NCBI GenBank assembly: GCA_900539865.1
Contig: UQDS01000004.1
Coordinates: forward strand, 140,534 to 204,533
Reading direction: 5' to 3'
Source of the DNA: an uncultured Mollicutes bacterium
Lineage (GTDB): Bacteria > Bacillota_I > Bacilli_A > RFN20 > CAG-288
Length of the DNA stretch: 64,000 nucleotides
In this document: positions 1-7,919 of the stretch, one piece after another
How positions within the stretch are numbered: the first letter of the stretch is position 1
How the letters are laid out: each line of letters begins with the position of its first letter
Program-made: the position numbers and the translations under genes
Notes under the pieces: model-generated
What the model was told of the DNA's origin: nothing
The model's database searches: none
What the model saw: only the letters and a program-made list of their open reading frames with translations

Positions 1-117
1 ACTTTCGCCGCCGAGCAAGTTGAATAGATAGAATGCAACAAAGGCGATGATGAATATTGTGATCGCGACCGTGAGCGTTTTAAGAAGCACGGACTTTATA
101 TTTGATTTTTGTCCCAT
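1..117 (-). CDS. N-terminus of a membrane protein (partial)
   Basis: Only the first 39 codons are in the window; the reading frame runs off the left edge. The product starts MGQKSNIKSVLLK and continues into a hydrophobic stretch of about 20 residues (residues 15-35, rich in Ile, Phe, Val and Ala), so this is a signal anchor or first membrane segment with a basic cytoplasmic N-terminus. No family can be named. There is no Shine-Dalgarno sequence. Instead an extended -10 element lies 7 bases upstream of the ATG, so the mRNA is probably leaderless. It diverges from the flavoprotein operon at 216. Confidence 0.55.
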   Translation of the reverse strand, partial: MGQKSNIKSVLLKTLTVAITIFIIAFVAFYLFNLLGGES

Positions 118-124
118 GTGATAC

Positions 125-133
125 ATTATAGCA
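125..133 (-). promoter_or_regulatory. Extended -10 promoter, leaderless
   Basis: On the minus strand TGC-TATAAT (TGn extended -10) ends 7 bases before the ATG at 117. The start point would fall on or next to the start codon. No good -35 box is seen, which is usual for extended -10 promoters. Confidence 0.5.
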
Positions 134-215
134 CCAAAAAAATGGAATTTTGTACATTTTTATAGAAAAAAATATTTTTTATTTTATAATAAAAATGAAG
201 AAAGGAAACCTGATT

Positions 216-1679
216 ATGTTATATGATGTAGCAATTATCGGAGCGGGTGTTACGGGTTGTTCCTTAGCCTTTGAATTATCCAAATACCAGCTCAATGTTG
301 TCTTGATTGATAAAGAAAATGACATTGCAATGAAGACAACAAAAGCAAACTCTGGCATCGTCCACGCTGGTTATGATCCGAAACCGGGAACGATGATGGC
401 AAGACTCAATGTTGAAGGATGTCAATTGATTCATGACTTATATCCTTTGATGAACTTCCACTATAAGCAGATCGGCTCATTGGTTATCGCTTGGGATGAA
501 GACGGCCATAAAAAAGTCGATGAGCTTTATGAAAGAGGATTACAAAATGGTGTCCCCGGAATGAAGGTTTTAAAGACTGCGGAAGAAGTCCACGCTTTAG
601 AACCCAAACTCAATCCGGAGATTGATTATGCTTTATATGCGCCTAGCTGCGGCGTTGTTTCTCCGTGGGAACTCGCTTTGGCTATGGGATGCACTGCTGT
701 GAAAAACGGCGTGAGATTTTTATCTGACGCACCTGTTTTAGCAATTGATTCTTGTGAAGAAGGCTACCTTGTTCACACCAAGAAAGAAGATGTCACCGCG
801 AGATATGTGGTCAATGCCGCGGGTGTTCACGCCGATGATATTTATCGTCTCGTCTTAAAAGATAGAGCCGATGAGTCTTTCAAAATCACCCCTTGTATCG
901 GTGAATACTATCTCTTGGATCGCGAAGAAGGCGACACTGTTTCTCACGTCATCTTCCAGACTCCGAGCAATCTTGGAAAAGGTGTCTTAGTCTCTCAGAC
1001 TGTGCACGGTAACCTCATTGTCGGTCCTGATGCCAATTATGATATGCCGAGCAAAGATTATACCGGCAACACGCAAAAAGGACTCGACTTTGTCCGTAAG
1101 ATGTCTTCTTTGACAGTGAAAAATATCAACTTTAGAAATAATATTCGTAATTTTGCCGGCGTTCGCGCTACCATTGAAGGATATGATGACTTCCTCATCG
1201 GCGTTTCACTGATTTGCAAAAACTTCATCAACTTTGCCGGTATTAAATCGCCCGGTTTGACTTCTGCCCCTGCTTTTGGCAAGGAATTGGTTAGAATCTT
1301 AGAGAGCCTTGGCGAAACATTGGTTGCCAAAGATAATTTCGAATATTACAGACTTCCGGGTTTCTTCGCTTCTATGACAGACGAAGAAAAAGAAGACTTG
1401 ATTGCAAAAGACAGAAGATATGGTCAGGTGATTTGCCGCTGCGAAACAGTCACAGAAGGTGAAATTGTCGCTGCGATTCATGAACCAATCCCTGCGACGA
1501 CAATCGATGGTGTGAAACGTCGTACCAACGCAGGTATGGGTCGTTGTCAAGGTGGTTTCTGCGGACCGAAAGTTTTTGAAATTTTAAGACGTGAACTTGG
1601 ACTTAACTTCGATGAAGTTTATCAGGATGTCACAGGTTCTAACATTGTTGTCGAAGAGACTAAGGGAGGACGCAAATAA
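216..1679 (+). CDS. FAD-dependent oxidoreductase, GlpA-like, with C-terminal BFD-type Fe-S domain
   Basis: A 487-residue DAO-family flavoprotein. The N-terminal FAD Rossmann motif GAGVTG is at residues 9-14. The C-terminal part has the cysteine pattern CRC ... CQGGFC of a BFD-like [2Fe-2S] domain, as in the anaerobic glycerol-3-phosphate dehydrogenase GlpA and its relatives. The likely reaction is oxidation of sn-glycerol-3-phosphate to dihydroxyacetone phosphate, but a 2-hydroxy-acid such as 2-hydroxyglutarate is possible. The start at 216 is chosen because GAAAGGAAAC sits 8 bases before it; an in-frame ATG at 150 lies upstream of the TATAAT at 185-190. It overlaps the next gene by one base (TAATG), so translation is coupled. 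No glpK or glpF is present nearby. Confidence 0.75.
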   Translation: MLYDVAIIGAGVTGCSLAFELSKYQLNVVLIDKENDIAMKTTKANSGIVHAGYDPKPGTMMARLNVEGCQLIHDLYPLMNFHYKQIGSLVIAWDEDGHKKVDELYERGLQNGVPGMKVLKTAEEVHALEPKLNPEIDYALYAPSCGVVSPWELALAMGCTAVKNGVRFLSDAPVLAIDSCEEGYLVHTKKEDVTARYVVNAAGVHADDIYRLVLKDRADESFKITPCIGEYYLLDREEGDTVSHVIFQTPSNLGKGVLVSQTVHGNLIVGPDANYDMPSKDYTGNTQKGLDFVRKMSSLTVKNINFRNNIRNFAGVRATIEGYDDFLIGVSLICKNFINFAGIKSPGLTSAPAFGKELVRILESLGETLVAKDNFEYYRLPGFFASMTDEEKEDLIAKDRRYGQVICRCETVTEGEIVAAIHEPIPATTIDGVKRRTNAGMGRCQGGFCGPKVFEILRRELGLNFDEVYQDVTGSNIVVEETKGGRK

Positions 1680-2941
1680 TGAAAGAAATGCATGATTTAG
1701 TCATTATCGGCGGTGGTCCTGCTGGCCTTGCTGCGGCATATGGCGCTTACCAAAGTGGCTTGAAAGATATTTTAATCATTGAAAGAGACGATACCCTCGG
1801 CGGTATTCTCAATCAGTGTATCCACAACGGCTTTGGTTTGCACCGTTTCAAAGAAGAACTCACCGGCCCGGAATACGCCGGCCGTTATGAAAAGATGGTC
1901 GCCGAGACGGATGTCAAGGTATATACCAAGACAATGGCTTTAGATATCTCTGATGATAAGGTGGTCACTGTCATGTCCTCCGAAAGAGGTTTAGAGCAAA
2001 TTCAGGCAAAGGCAATTGTTCTTGCTATGGGTTGCCGCGAGAGAAGTAGAGGTGCCATTTCCACTCCTGGTGATAGAGTCGCTGGTGTCTATACTGCTGG
2101 TGCAGCACAAAAATATTGCAATATTGACGGCTATTTGGTCGGTAAGAGAGTTGTCATCTTAGGATCGGGAGATATCGGTCTTATCATGGCGAGACGTATG
2201 ACCTTAGAAGGCGCCAAGGTTTTAGCTGACGTTGAACTTTGTCCTTATTCCAACGGTTTAAATAGAAATATCGTTCAATGCTTAAACGACTTTGATATTC
2301 CGCTTTATCTCTCTCATACGGTCACAGACATTGTCGCCGATGAAGAACATAGAAGAGTGAAGCAGGTTGTGATTTCCAAAGTGGATGAACACAATCAGGT
2401 TATCCCTGGTACCGAAATTCGCTTTGATTGTGATACCTTACTTCTTTCTGTCGGTCTGATTCCGGAGAACGAATTGTCCAAGAAAGCAGGCGTTACTTTA
2501 GATCCTCGCACGAGAGGCGCTTTTGTCAAAGATAACTTAGAGACCTCGGTCGAAGGTATCTTCGCTTGCGGTAATGTCTTACAAGTTCATGACTTGGTTG
2601 ACTATGTTTCTCAAGAAGGTGAAAAAGCGGGTAAGGCTGCCGCAGAATATATCGCAAACGGTGAAGCAAAGAACGAATGCTGTGTCACTGTTCCTGGCGA
2701 AGGCTTAGGTTATCTCTGCCCGCAGCTTGTTCGTTATGAAGGCGAAGGTAAATTTGAATTATCTTTCCGCGTTCGTAAACCTCATGACAGAAGCACTGTC
2801 TATGTGGAAGCGGATGGTGAAATCATCAAGAAGATAGTCAAACAGAAAATCCTTCCTTCCGAAATGGAAAAAATTCTCTTGGATAAGAGTTTGATTCAAG
2901 GAAAGAAAGAACTGAAAGTTTACGTGGAGGACGCACAATAA
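1679..2941 (+). CDS. NAD(P)/FAD-dependent oxidoreductase, GlpB-like partner
   Basis: A 420-residue pyridine nucleotide-disulfide oxidoreductase family protein. The FAD motif GGGPAG lies at about residues 11-16 and a second nucleotide-binding motif GSGDIG at about 160. A late FACGN segment (about residue 298) is the usual second FAD contact. The classic redox-active CxxxxC pair is not obvious. It is the middle gene of a three-gene operon with one-base overlaps on both sides, preceded by GGGAGG. In Bacillota this order (DAO flavoprotein, this protein, DUF1667) is a common substitute for GlpABC, so this subunit probably passes electrons from the first flavoprotein to NAD or another carrier. The exact acceptor is inference. 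Confidence 0.72.
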   Translation: MKEMHDLVIIGGGPAGLAAAYGAYQSGLKDILIIERDDTLGGILNQCIHNGFGLHRFKEELTGPEYAGRYEKMVAETDVKVYTKTMALDISDDKVVTVMSSERGLEQIQAKAIVLAMGCRERSRGAISTPGDRVAGVYTAGAAQKYCNIDGYLVGKRVVILGSGDIGLIMARRMTLEGAKVLADVELCPYSNGLNRNIVQCLNDFDIPLYLSHTVTDIVADEEHRRVKQVVISKVDEHNQVIPGTEIRFDCDTLLLSVGLIPENELSKKAGVTLDPRTRGAFVKDNLETSVEGIFACGNVLQVHDLVDYVSQEGEKAGKAAAEYIANGEAKNECCVTVPGEGLGYLCPQLVRYEGEGKFELSFRVRKPHDRSTVYVEADGEIIKKIVKQKILPSEMEKILLDKSLIQGKKELKVYVEDAQ

Positions 2942-3294
2942 TGATTAAGAATTTTGTTTGCATCCAGTGTCCGAAAGGATGCTCATTAGAAGTCAATACG
3001 GAGACGGGAGAAGTCAAGGGAAACACTTGCCCGAGAGGTAAGACCTATGGTATTGCAGAAGCGACTCATCCGATTCGTACTATCACTTCCACTGTGAAAG
3101 TAGAAGGTGGCCGAAGCCCTCGTTGCTCTGTTAAGACTGCAAATTCTGTCCCCAAAGAAAAAATGTTTGAAGTCATGGACGAAATCGATGCGGTTGTCGC
3201 AAAGGCTCCTGTCCATATTGGCGATGTCATCATTCACGATGTCTGCAAGACTGGTGTGGATGTTGTCGCAACGAAAGACGTTGAACTTGCCTAA
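2941..3294 (+). CDS. DUF1667 family cysteine-rich protein
   Basis: A 117-residue protein with an N-terminal cysteine cluster at residues 7, 10, 14 and 30, consistent with an iron-sulfur or metal site, followed by a small beta-rich domain. It matches the DUF1667 family, which is almost always encoded after the two flavoproteins seen here and is believed to replace GlpC as an electron-transfer or assembly subunit. The start overlaps the previous stop (TAATG) and has GGAGG upstream. A strong terminator follows 25 bases after the stop, closing the operon. Confidence 0.75.
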   Translation: MIKNFVCIQCPKGCSLEVNTETGEVKGNTCPRGKTYGIAEATHPIRTITSTVKVEGGRSPRCSVKTANSVPKEKMFEVMDEIDAVVAKAPVHIGDVIIHDVCKTGVDVVATKDVELA

Positions 3295-3318
3295 TTTATC
3301 TCAACGATAAAAATAAAG

Positions 3319-3347
3319 TGCCCTCTTAAAAATAGGAGGGCATTTTT
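3319..3347 (+). terminator. Rho-independent terminator
   Basis: Arms TGCCCTC and GAGGGCA are followed by TTTTT. It ends the flavoprotein/DUF1667 operon. Confidence 0.85.
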
Positions 3348-3371
3348 CGCATTGTTACAAATCTGCTAAGG

Positions 3372-3400
3372 CTGTATGAGAGCTTCGCTCTCTTATACAG
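3372..3400. repeat. Inverted repeat without T-run
   Basis: CTGTAT-GAGAGC pairs with GCTCTC-TTATACAG across a 3-base loop with a 2-base bulge. No T-run follows on the plus strand. It lies between the previous terminator and the gene at 3444, so it may be part of that gene's control region or an mRNA-stabilising hairpin. Confidence 0.45.
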
Positions 3401-3443
3401 AAAATGATAAAATAGTAAAAGCATTGGATTTTGAGGTGAATAT

Positions 3444-4010
3444 ATGAAAATGGCTCTATTTGCACTTTTTTTCTTGCTTTGTCATCCTGTTCTTTTTTCA
3501 TCATCTATACCGATTGACATCCAACCAAAAACACAAGAGATTGTAAAAAAGGAAGGCTTGGAAGAAGACAACAATCCTTTCGCAAGTGCTGTGGTGTGGC
3601 AAGAAAAAGAACCTAATCTTCTTTATCGATTCAAAGAGGGAGCACCTTTGATTGAAGCGAAGGATAAGGAGTTTGAAGTCGCTACCAAAATCACAGATGA
3701 ACTTCTGTTAAAAGGGGTGACTGCAAAAGACGAAAATGGTCAAGATATCACTAAGAATCTATTTGTAAAAAAACACAATATCCACTCTGCTGTGGCAGGA
3801 GAATATTTTTGCACGTATGGTGTGAAAGATGCCAATGGAAAAGAAGCAGAGAAGACGATTCAGGTGTCTATCGTTGCACAGGTGATCACAGCTCCTTCCA
3901 ATCAGGCAGGGGTTATTGTAGGCTCTGTTTTTGGTGTCGTTGCAACTCTTGCTACTATCGGTGGTGTAATCTATCTTCTCGTAAGAAAAAAACAGGATAT
4001 TCAAGACTGA
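3444..4010 (+). CDS. Secreted single-pass membrane protein, unknown function
   Basis: A 188-residue protein with an N-terminal signal peptide (hydrophobic residues 4-20), an extracellular portion of about 125 residues and a C-terminal membrane helix near residues 155-181 (GVIVGSVFGVVATLATIGG) followed by a short basic tail (RKKQD). The segment just before the helix has the alternating pattern of an Ig-like beta-sandwich. This is a type I surface protein. No sortase motif or catalytic motif is seen. GAGGTG precedes the ATG at 3444; an ATG six bases later is also possible. It appears monocistronic. Confidence 0.6.
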   Translation: MKMALFALFFLLCHPVLFSSSIPIDIQPKTQEIVKKEGLEEDNNPFASAVVWQEKEPNLLYRFKEGAPLIEAKDKEFEVATKITDELLLKGVTAKDENGQDITKNLFVKKHNIHSAVAGEYFCTYGVKDANGKEAEKTIQVSIVAQVITAPSNQAGVIVGSVFGVVATLATIGGVIYLLVRKKQDIQD

Positions 4011-4208
4011 ATTTGTCTTTTATAGAAAAAACATCTTCGACAATGCAAAGTTCATTTCTTTTATTTCTAAAAAAATATATTTTTTTACATTACATTCATT
4101 TTAATTTGTACTTGTCGAAAAGATGAATGTTTCACGTTTGTTTCTAGAATGAGAACAAATGAATATTATTGTATGTCATTCCCTTTTTACTTTGATAAAA
4201 TTAAAAAT

Positions 4209-5117
4209 ATGTGTAAAAATAAAAAAGTATTAACCCGAGACCTTTTTCCTAAAGAAAGAGTCTTTGAAATCGATTTGTTGCGCTTCTTCCCCATCCTTTT
4301 GGTGATGCTTTTTCATTTGATGTATGACTTCACGATGCTTCCTTCTCTATTTTCCAATTACGACGAGATTATCCTTCGCTATCCAACGTTTCAAAATTTT
4401 ATCAATTGGTGCTCGGATGTCGCTTTTTCCACGTATATGCACGATTATCTTGTTCCTTTCTTTGCAGGGGTCTTTTTATTTATATGCGGTGTATCTACTT
4501 CTTTTTCTAAAAACAACACGCGCCGTTCTCTTCTATTGTTGTTTATGAGCTTTTTAATCAGTCTCGGCTCTTATTTGCTCTCTTATTTATTACAGACAGA
4601 CTTGTTTATCTTATTTGGCATCTTGCACATCATGGGGTTAAGTATTTTCCTCTATTCTTTGCTTGAATTATTTGCCCGAAAAGTGTTAAAAAAAGATGTT
4701 GGTCCACTTGTTTGTTTTCTGATTGGTATACCGATTTTCATCACTGGTTTAGTGATGTTTCACGGAATTACAATCGATGGTCAACTGATTCGTTGGCCGA
4801 TAAAGATTGTCGGTGGTTTCCCTCAGGATATGATTCAGGAAAACCCTTGGAATATTTTCTATTCCATCATTGGAGTGGTGGCAAATCCGACCGACTGGTG
4901 GCCAATTTTCCCTTATTTGGGATTGATTTTTATCGGCATTGCTGTCGGAAAAATATTGTATCCCCAAAAGAAAACGCTGTTTCCGAAAGTGAACACAAAG
5001 TATTTAAAGCCGATGCTTTTCTTAGGAAGACATACGATTTGGGTCTATATTCTTCATCAGCCGATTTTTATTATTATCTTGGCTAGTATTTTATTACCAA
5101 TGGGATTTCGCTTATGA
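4209..5117 (+). CDS. HGSNAT/DUF1624-like membrane acyltransferase
   Basis: A membrane protein of about 302 residues with seven to nine hydrophobic segments. The start of the conserved region, RVFEIDLLRFFPILLVMLFH, is typical of the heparan-alpha-glucosaminide acetyltransferase-like (DUF1624) family, which acylates sugars or lipids across the membrane. Start choice: neither the ATG at 4149 nor that at 4173 has a ribosome binding site. The ATG at 4209 lies 7 bases after TAAAAT, fits the leaderless pattern seen elsewhere here, and brings the conserved domain close to the N-terminus. It overlaps the following ligase gene by 4 bases (ATGA), which suggests the two act together. Confidence 0.65.
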   Translation: MCKNKKVLTRDLFPKERVFEIDLLRFFPILLVMLFHLMYDFTMLPSLFSNYDEIILRYPTFQNFINWCSDVAFSTYMHDYLVPFFAGVFLFICGVSTSFSKNNTRRSLLLLFMSFLISLGSYLLSYLLQTDLFILFGILHIMGLSIFLYSLLELFARKVLKKDVGPLVCFLIGIPIFITGLVMFHGITIDGQLIRWPIKIVGGFPQDMIQENPWNIFYSIIGVVANPTDWWPIFPYLGLIFIGIAVGKILYPQKKTLFPKVNTKYLKPMLFLGRHTIWVYILHQPIFIIILASILLPMGFRL

Positions 5118-6712
5118 CAAAAGAAATGAATTACGGAACTTTATATTCCAATATCAAAATTTACAAGGACAGTGAAAATAATGCGATCTATTTTCGTAAC
5201 ATGTCCATCCAATTTAAAGATTTTATCGCCCAAGTAGATGAGATGGCAGAAAAGCTATCTTATTTGGGAGTGAAAAAAGATACTGTAGTAACCCTCCTTT
5301 CTCCTAATGTCCCCGATACGATACGCGCATTATACGCCTTATCTAAAATCGGAGCTATTTACTCTATTGTGCATCCTTTGATGCCAAAAGATGCCTTGAT
5401 GGAGAGTTTAGAGCAAACAAAGAGCGAGTATCTTCTTATCTTGGATGCAAGATACGGAGATTATAGAGATGTGTTAGAAAATACAAAGTATAAGATATAT
5501 TTTCTTTCTGCTATACCCGATCTTTCTCTGATAGAAAATATCGGATTTCACATCGGTTTTCACAAGGGTTTACAGGGAGTGGATAAGCAAAAATATCTTT
5601 ATTTGATGACAGAGAAGAAAGAGGTTGCTGAAAATGACGATCCTTTTAAACCTTCTATTTACCTGCACAGCGGTGGCACAACAGGAAAAAGTAAGATTGT
5701 CGTTTTAAACGAAAACGGAATCGCCTTTGTATGCGCCCACTGTTTAGAGATTGTTCAATGTAAGATCGAAGGAAATTCCATGATTGGATTACTGCCCATT
5801 TTTCATGGATTTGGCTTAGCGATGGGTGTCCACGCTCCCTTAAGAGAAAATGCAGCTACTGCTTTGATGATTCATTATTCTCAACGAGAAATTATCAGTA
5901 AAATCAAAAAGAACAAACTCAACTTTTTACTTGCTGTTCCTTACATGGTTAAGCGCTTGTTAAACGACCGTCGTTTCGATGGTAAAATGTTAGAGAACCT
6001 TTATGCTACCTATGTCGGTGCAGATCAAACACCCATGGAATTATTTGATGTTTATAACGAAAGAATGAGTAAAAATCACTCTCGTAACCTCCTTTTGGAA
6101 GGCTATGGATTAACAGAAACATCGACAGTCAATTTTGTAAATACCCACTCCGATCACATCAATGGTTCTGTAGGAAAACCTTTGGCTGGTGTTGAATTAC
6201 GCATTGCCAAAGATGGCGATTTAAACCGCGATGCCGGCCCGTATGTAGAAGGTGAAATTATGGTGTCGTCTCCATCTGTTTGCCTCTATTATCTCAATAC
6301 CCCCATATCCAAACAACCATTCCATTATGACAATACCGGAAAGAAGTGGTTGCGCACAGGAGATATCGGTTATCATGATGAAAACGGTTATTTATATTAT
6401 AAAAACCGCGCCAAGGATGTTGTGAAAATAGCAGGTTATTCTATTTTCCCTTCCGATATAGAAAAAGCAGTGAATGAAGTAAAGCAAGTCTCAGCCTGTG
6501 CAATGGTCTATATCAACAACGCAACGCATCCTTATTTTCATCTTTATGTAGAGAGCTTAGGTGATTGTGACACAATTAGGCAAAGTGTATTAACACAATT
6601 AAAGGATAAATTCATCAAGTACGCGATACCAGAAAAAATCACTGTAGTTAAAGCTCTTCCCCGTACGACAATCGGTAAAATCAACAAAAAAGAATTATTG
6701 GCTAAAGAATAG
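5114..6712 (+). CDS. Acyl-CoA synthetase / AMP-dependent ligase
   Basis: A 532-residue class I adenylate-forming enzyme. Core motifs appear in order: A3 phosphate loop HSGGTTGKSK near residue 190, A5 YGLTETS near 335, A7 RTGDIGY near 416, A8 hinge around NRAKDVVKIAGYSIFP, and A10 LPRTTIGKINKKELL with the catalytic lysine near the C-terminus. It should activate a carboxylic acid to an acyl-adenylate and then usually an acyl-CoA. The substrate cannot be read from the sequence. Translation is coupled to the membrane acyltransferase upstream by ATGA overlap, so it may supply that enzyme's acyl donor (inference). A terminator follows. Confidence 0.78.
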   Translation: MTKEMNYGTLYSNIKIYKDSENNAIYFRNMSIQFKDFIAQVDEMAEKLSYLGVKKDTVVTLLSPNVPDTIRALYALSKIGAIYSIVHPLMPKDALMESLEQTKSEYLLILDARYGDYRDVLENTKYKIYFLSAIPDLSLIENIGFHIGFHKGLQGVDKQKYLYLMTEKKEVAENDDPFKPSIYLHSGGTTGKSKIVVLNENGIAFVCAHCLEIVQCKIEGNSMIGLLPIFHGFGLAMGVHAPLRENAATALMIHYSQREIISKIKKNKLNFLLAVPYMVKRLLNDRRFDGKMLENLYATYVGADQTPMELFDVYNERMSKNHSRNLLLEGYGLTETSTVNFVNTHSDHINGSVGKPLAGVELRIAKDGDLNRDAGPYVEGEIMVSSPSVCLYYLNTPISKQPFHYDNTGKKWLRTGDIGYHDENGYLYYKNRAKDVVKIAGYSIFPSDIEKAVNEVKQVSACAMVYINNATHPYFHLYVESLGDCDTIRQSVLTQLKDKFIKYAIPEKITVVKALPRTTIGKINKKELLAKE

Positions 6713-6721
6713 GCAATAAAC

Positions 6722-6762
6722 AAAAGACAACTCTTCTAAATTTGGTTGGGTTGTCTTTTTTT
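6722..6762 (+). terminator. Rho-independent terminator
   Basis: AAAAGACAAC pairs with GTTGTCTTTT across an 18-base loop, followed by a T-run. It ends the acyltransferase/ligase pair. Confidence 0.8.
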
Positions 6763-6851
6763 ATTGACAATATAGGACATGATGAGCCTATTTTGTTTCA
6801 TAAACATGGATAGTTTTTTTGTAAAACTATTTTAATAACGAAAAATATTAC

Positions 6852-6880
6852 TTGACAACTGTTCATTTTATAGTTATATT
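6852..6880 (+). promoter_or_regulatory. Strong sigma-A promoter of lipoprotein operon
   Basis: TTGACA at 6852-6857, a 17-base spacer, then TATATT at 6875-6880. Transcription should begin near 6887, followed at once by the ribosome binding site. The perfect -35 box coincides with a TTG that could be mistaken for the gene's start codon. Confidence 0.8.
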
Positions 6881-6905
6881 TTCATTGTTAAAAGGCAGGG
6901 AACTT

Positions 6906-7907
6906 ATAAAAAAAACGATTTTAATGTTGTTGCCGTTTCTCGGTGTTCTTGTCGGCTGTGCAGGAGGAGAATCTACGCTTCCAACAGATCGACCGACAGA
7001 AGATACATCTGTCACTATCCCAGAGACGAGCGAAAGTCTTGATTCTTCTGTTTCGGAAGAAACGAAACCGACAGAAGAAGTTTTGGATGGTACAATCTCT
7101 ATTCTCAACAAAGATCAATTTGTCAATATCAGCTTATTGAATACCTTTGGATTAGATCTTGATGTGGAATTGTCAAATCCTTCTTTGACATATCAGGTTT
7201 CTTCTTCGGACGTCAATGTTGCCGAAATCAAAGACAACAAGATTTTTGTCAAAGGTTTAGGAACTACAACCATTACCGCTACAATCGATCAAGGAAGCAA
7301 GAACAGCGATTCTTTCCAATTGGAAGTCATCGATGATAAGACCACAGTGACTAAAATTAAAGATGTCACCGCTGTTGGGAGTACCTATACGGTGGAAGGC
7401 TATGTTGTCGCCAATGATATGAAGAATAAATTTTCCATCATTGATGATACTGGTTGTCTTGCCGTATTTGATACTTTGACTGTTCAAATCGGCGCTGTCA
7501 ATGTTGGCACTGAAGTTCGTTTAACTGGTGTTTTAGGTGAATACGAAGGATTAAAAGAACTCACTGAAGTGGATATGGCAGTCAGCTCTGTCTATCGTAA
7601 TTTCCCGAAGGCAAGTCCTAAAGTTTTGACCAAAGAAGACATTGAAGGCTATGATGGCGTTTATGCTTTATACTGCAATTTCGACGCGACCTTAGTCATT
7701 TCGGAATCACATTTTAATTTCCGCTTTGATTTAAGCAACAAACCGATTGGCGGTTTTACTTATATGGATATTATCGGCGATCAATTTGGTATTTTTGAAG
7801 CAAATGACGGCGATAAGATGAACATGACTGGTGTCTTATTTGGTAAGGCTACATTCACGGATAACGCCTATAACTTCTTACCGGAAAAAATCGAATTTAA
7901 AAAATAG
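6906..7907 (+). CDS. Lipoprotein with Ig-like and OB-fold-like domains; apparent ATA start
   Basis: A lipoprotein of about 333 residues: lysines, a hydrophobic core and lipobox LVGC, then a Thr/Pro/Glu/Ser-rich linker, a BIG2-type Ig-like domain (ending in KGLGTTTITATID) and an OB-fold-like domain starting at about VTKIKDVTAVGSTYTVEGYV. It should be anchored on the outer face of the membrane; its ligand is unknown. Start choice: the promoter at 6852 excludes the upstream TTG. The ribosome binding site AAAGGCAGGG ends 5 bases before ATA AAA AAA at 6906, matching the MKK start of the downstream paralogue. The next ATG, at 6924, is 23 bases from the site and would leave a signal peptide without positive charges. 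The gene is 12 bases upstream of its paralogue. Confidence 0.7.
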   Translation: MKKTILMLLPFLGVLVGCAGGESTLPTDRPTEDTSVTIPETSESLDSSVSEETKPTEEVLDGTISILNKDQFVNISLLNTFGLDLDVELSNPSLTYQVSSSDVNVAEIKDNKIFVKGLGTTTITATIDQGSKNSDSFQLEVIDDKTTVTKIKDVTAVGSTYTVEGYVVANDMKNKFSIIDDTGCLAVFDTLTVQIGAVNVGTEVRLTGVLGEYEGLKELTEVDMAVSSVYRNFPKASPKVLTKEDIEGYDGVYALYCNFDATLVISESHFNFRFDLSNKPIGGFTYMDIIGDQFGIFEANDGDKMNMTGVLFGKATFTDNAYNFLPEKIEFKK

Positions 7908-7919
7908 GAATAAAGGAAC

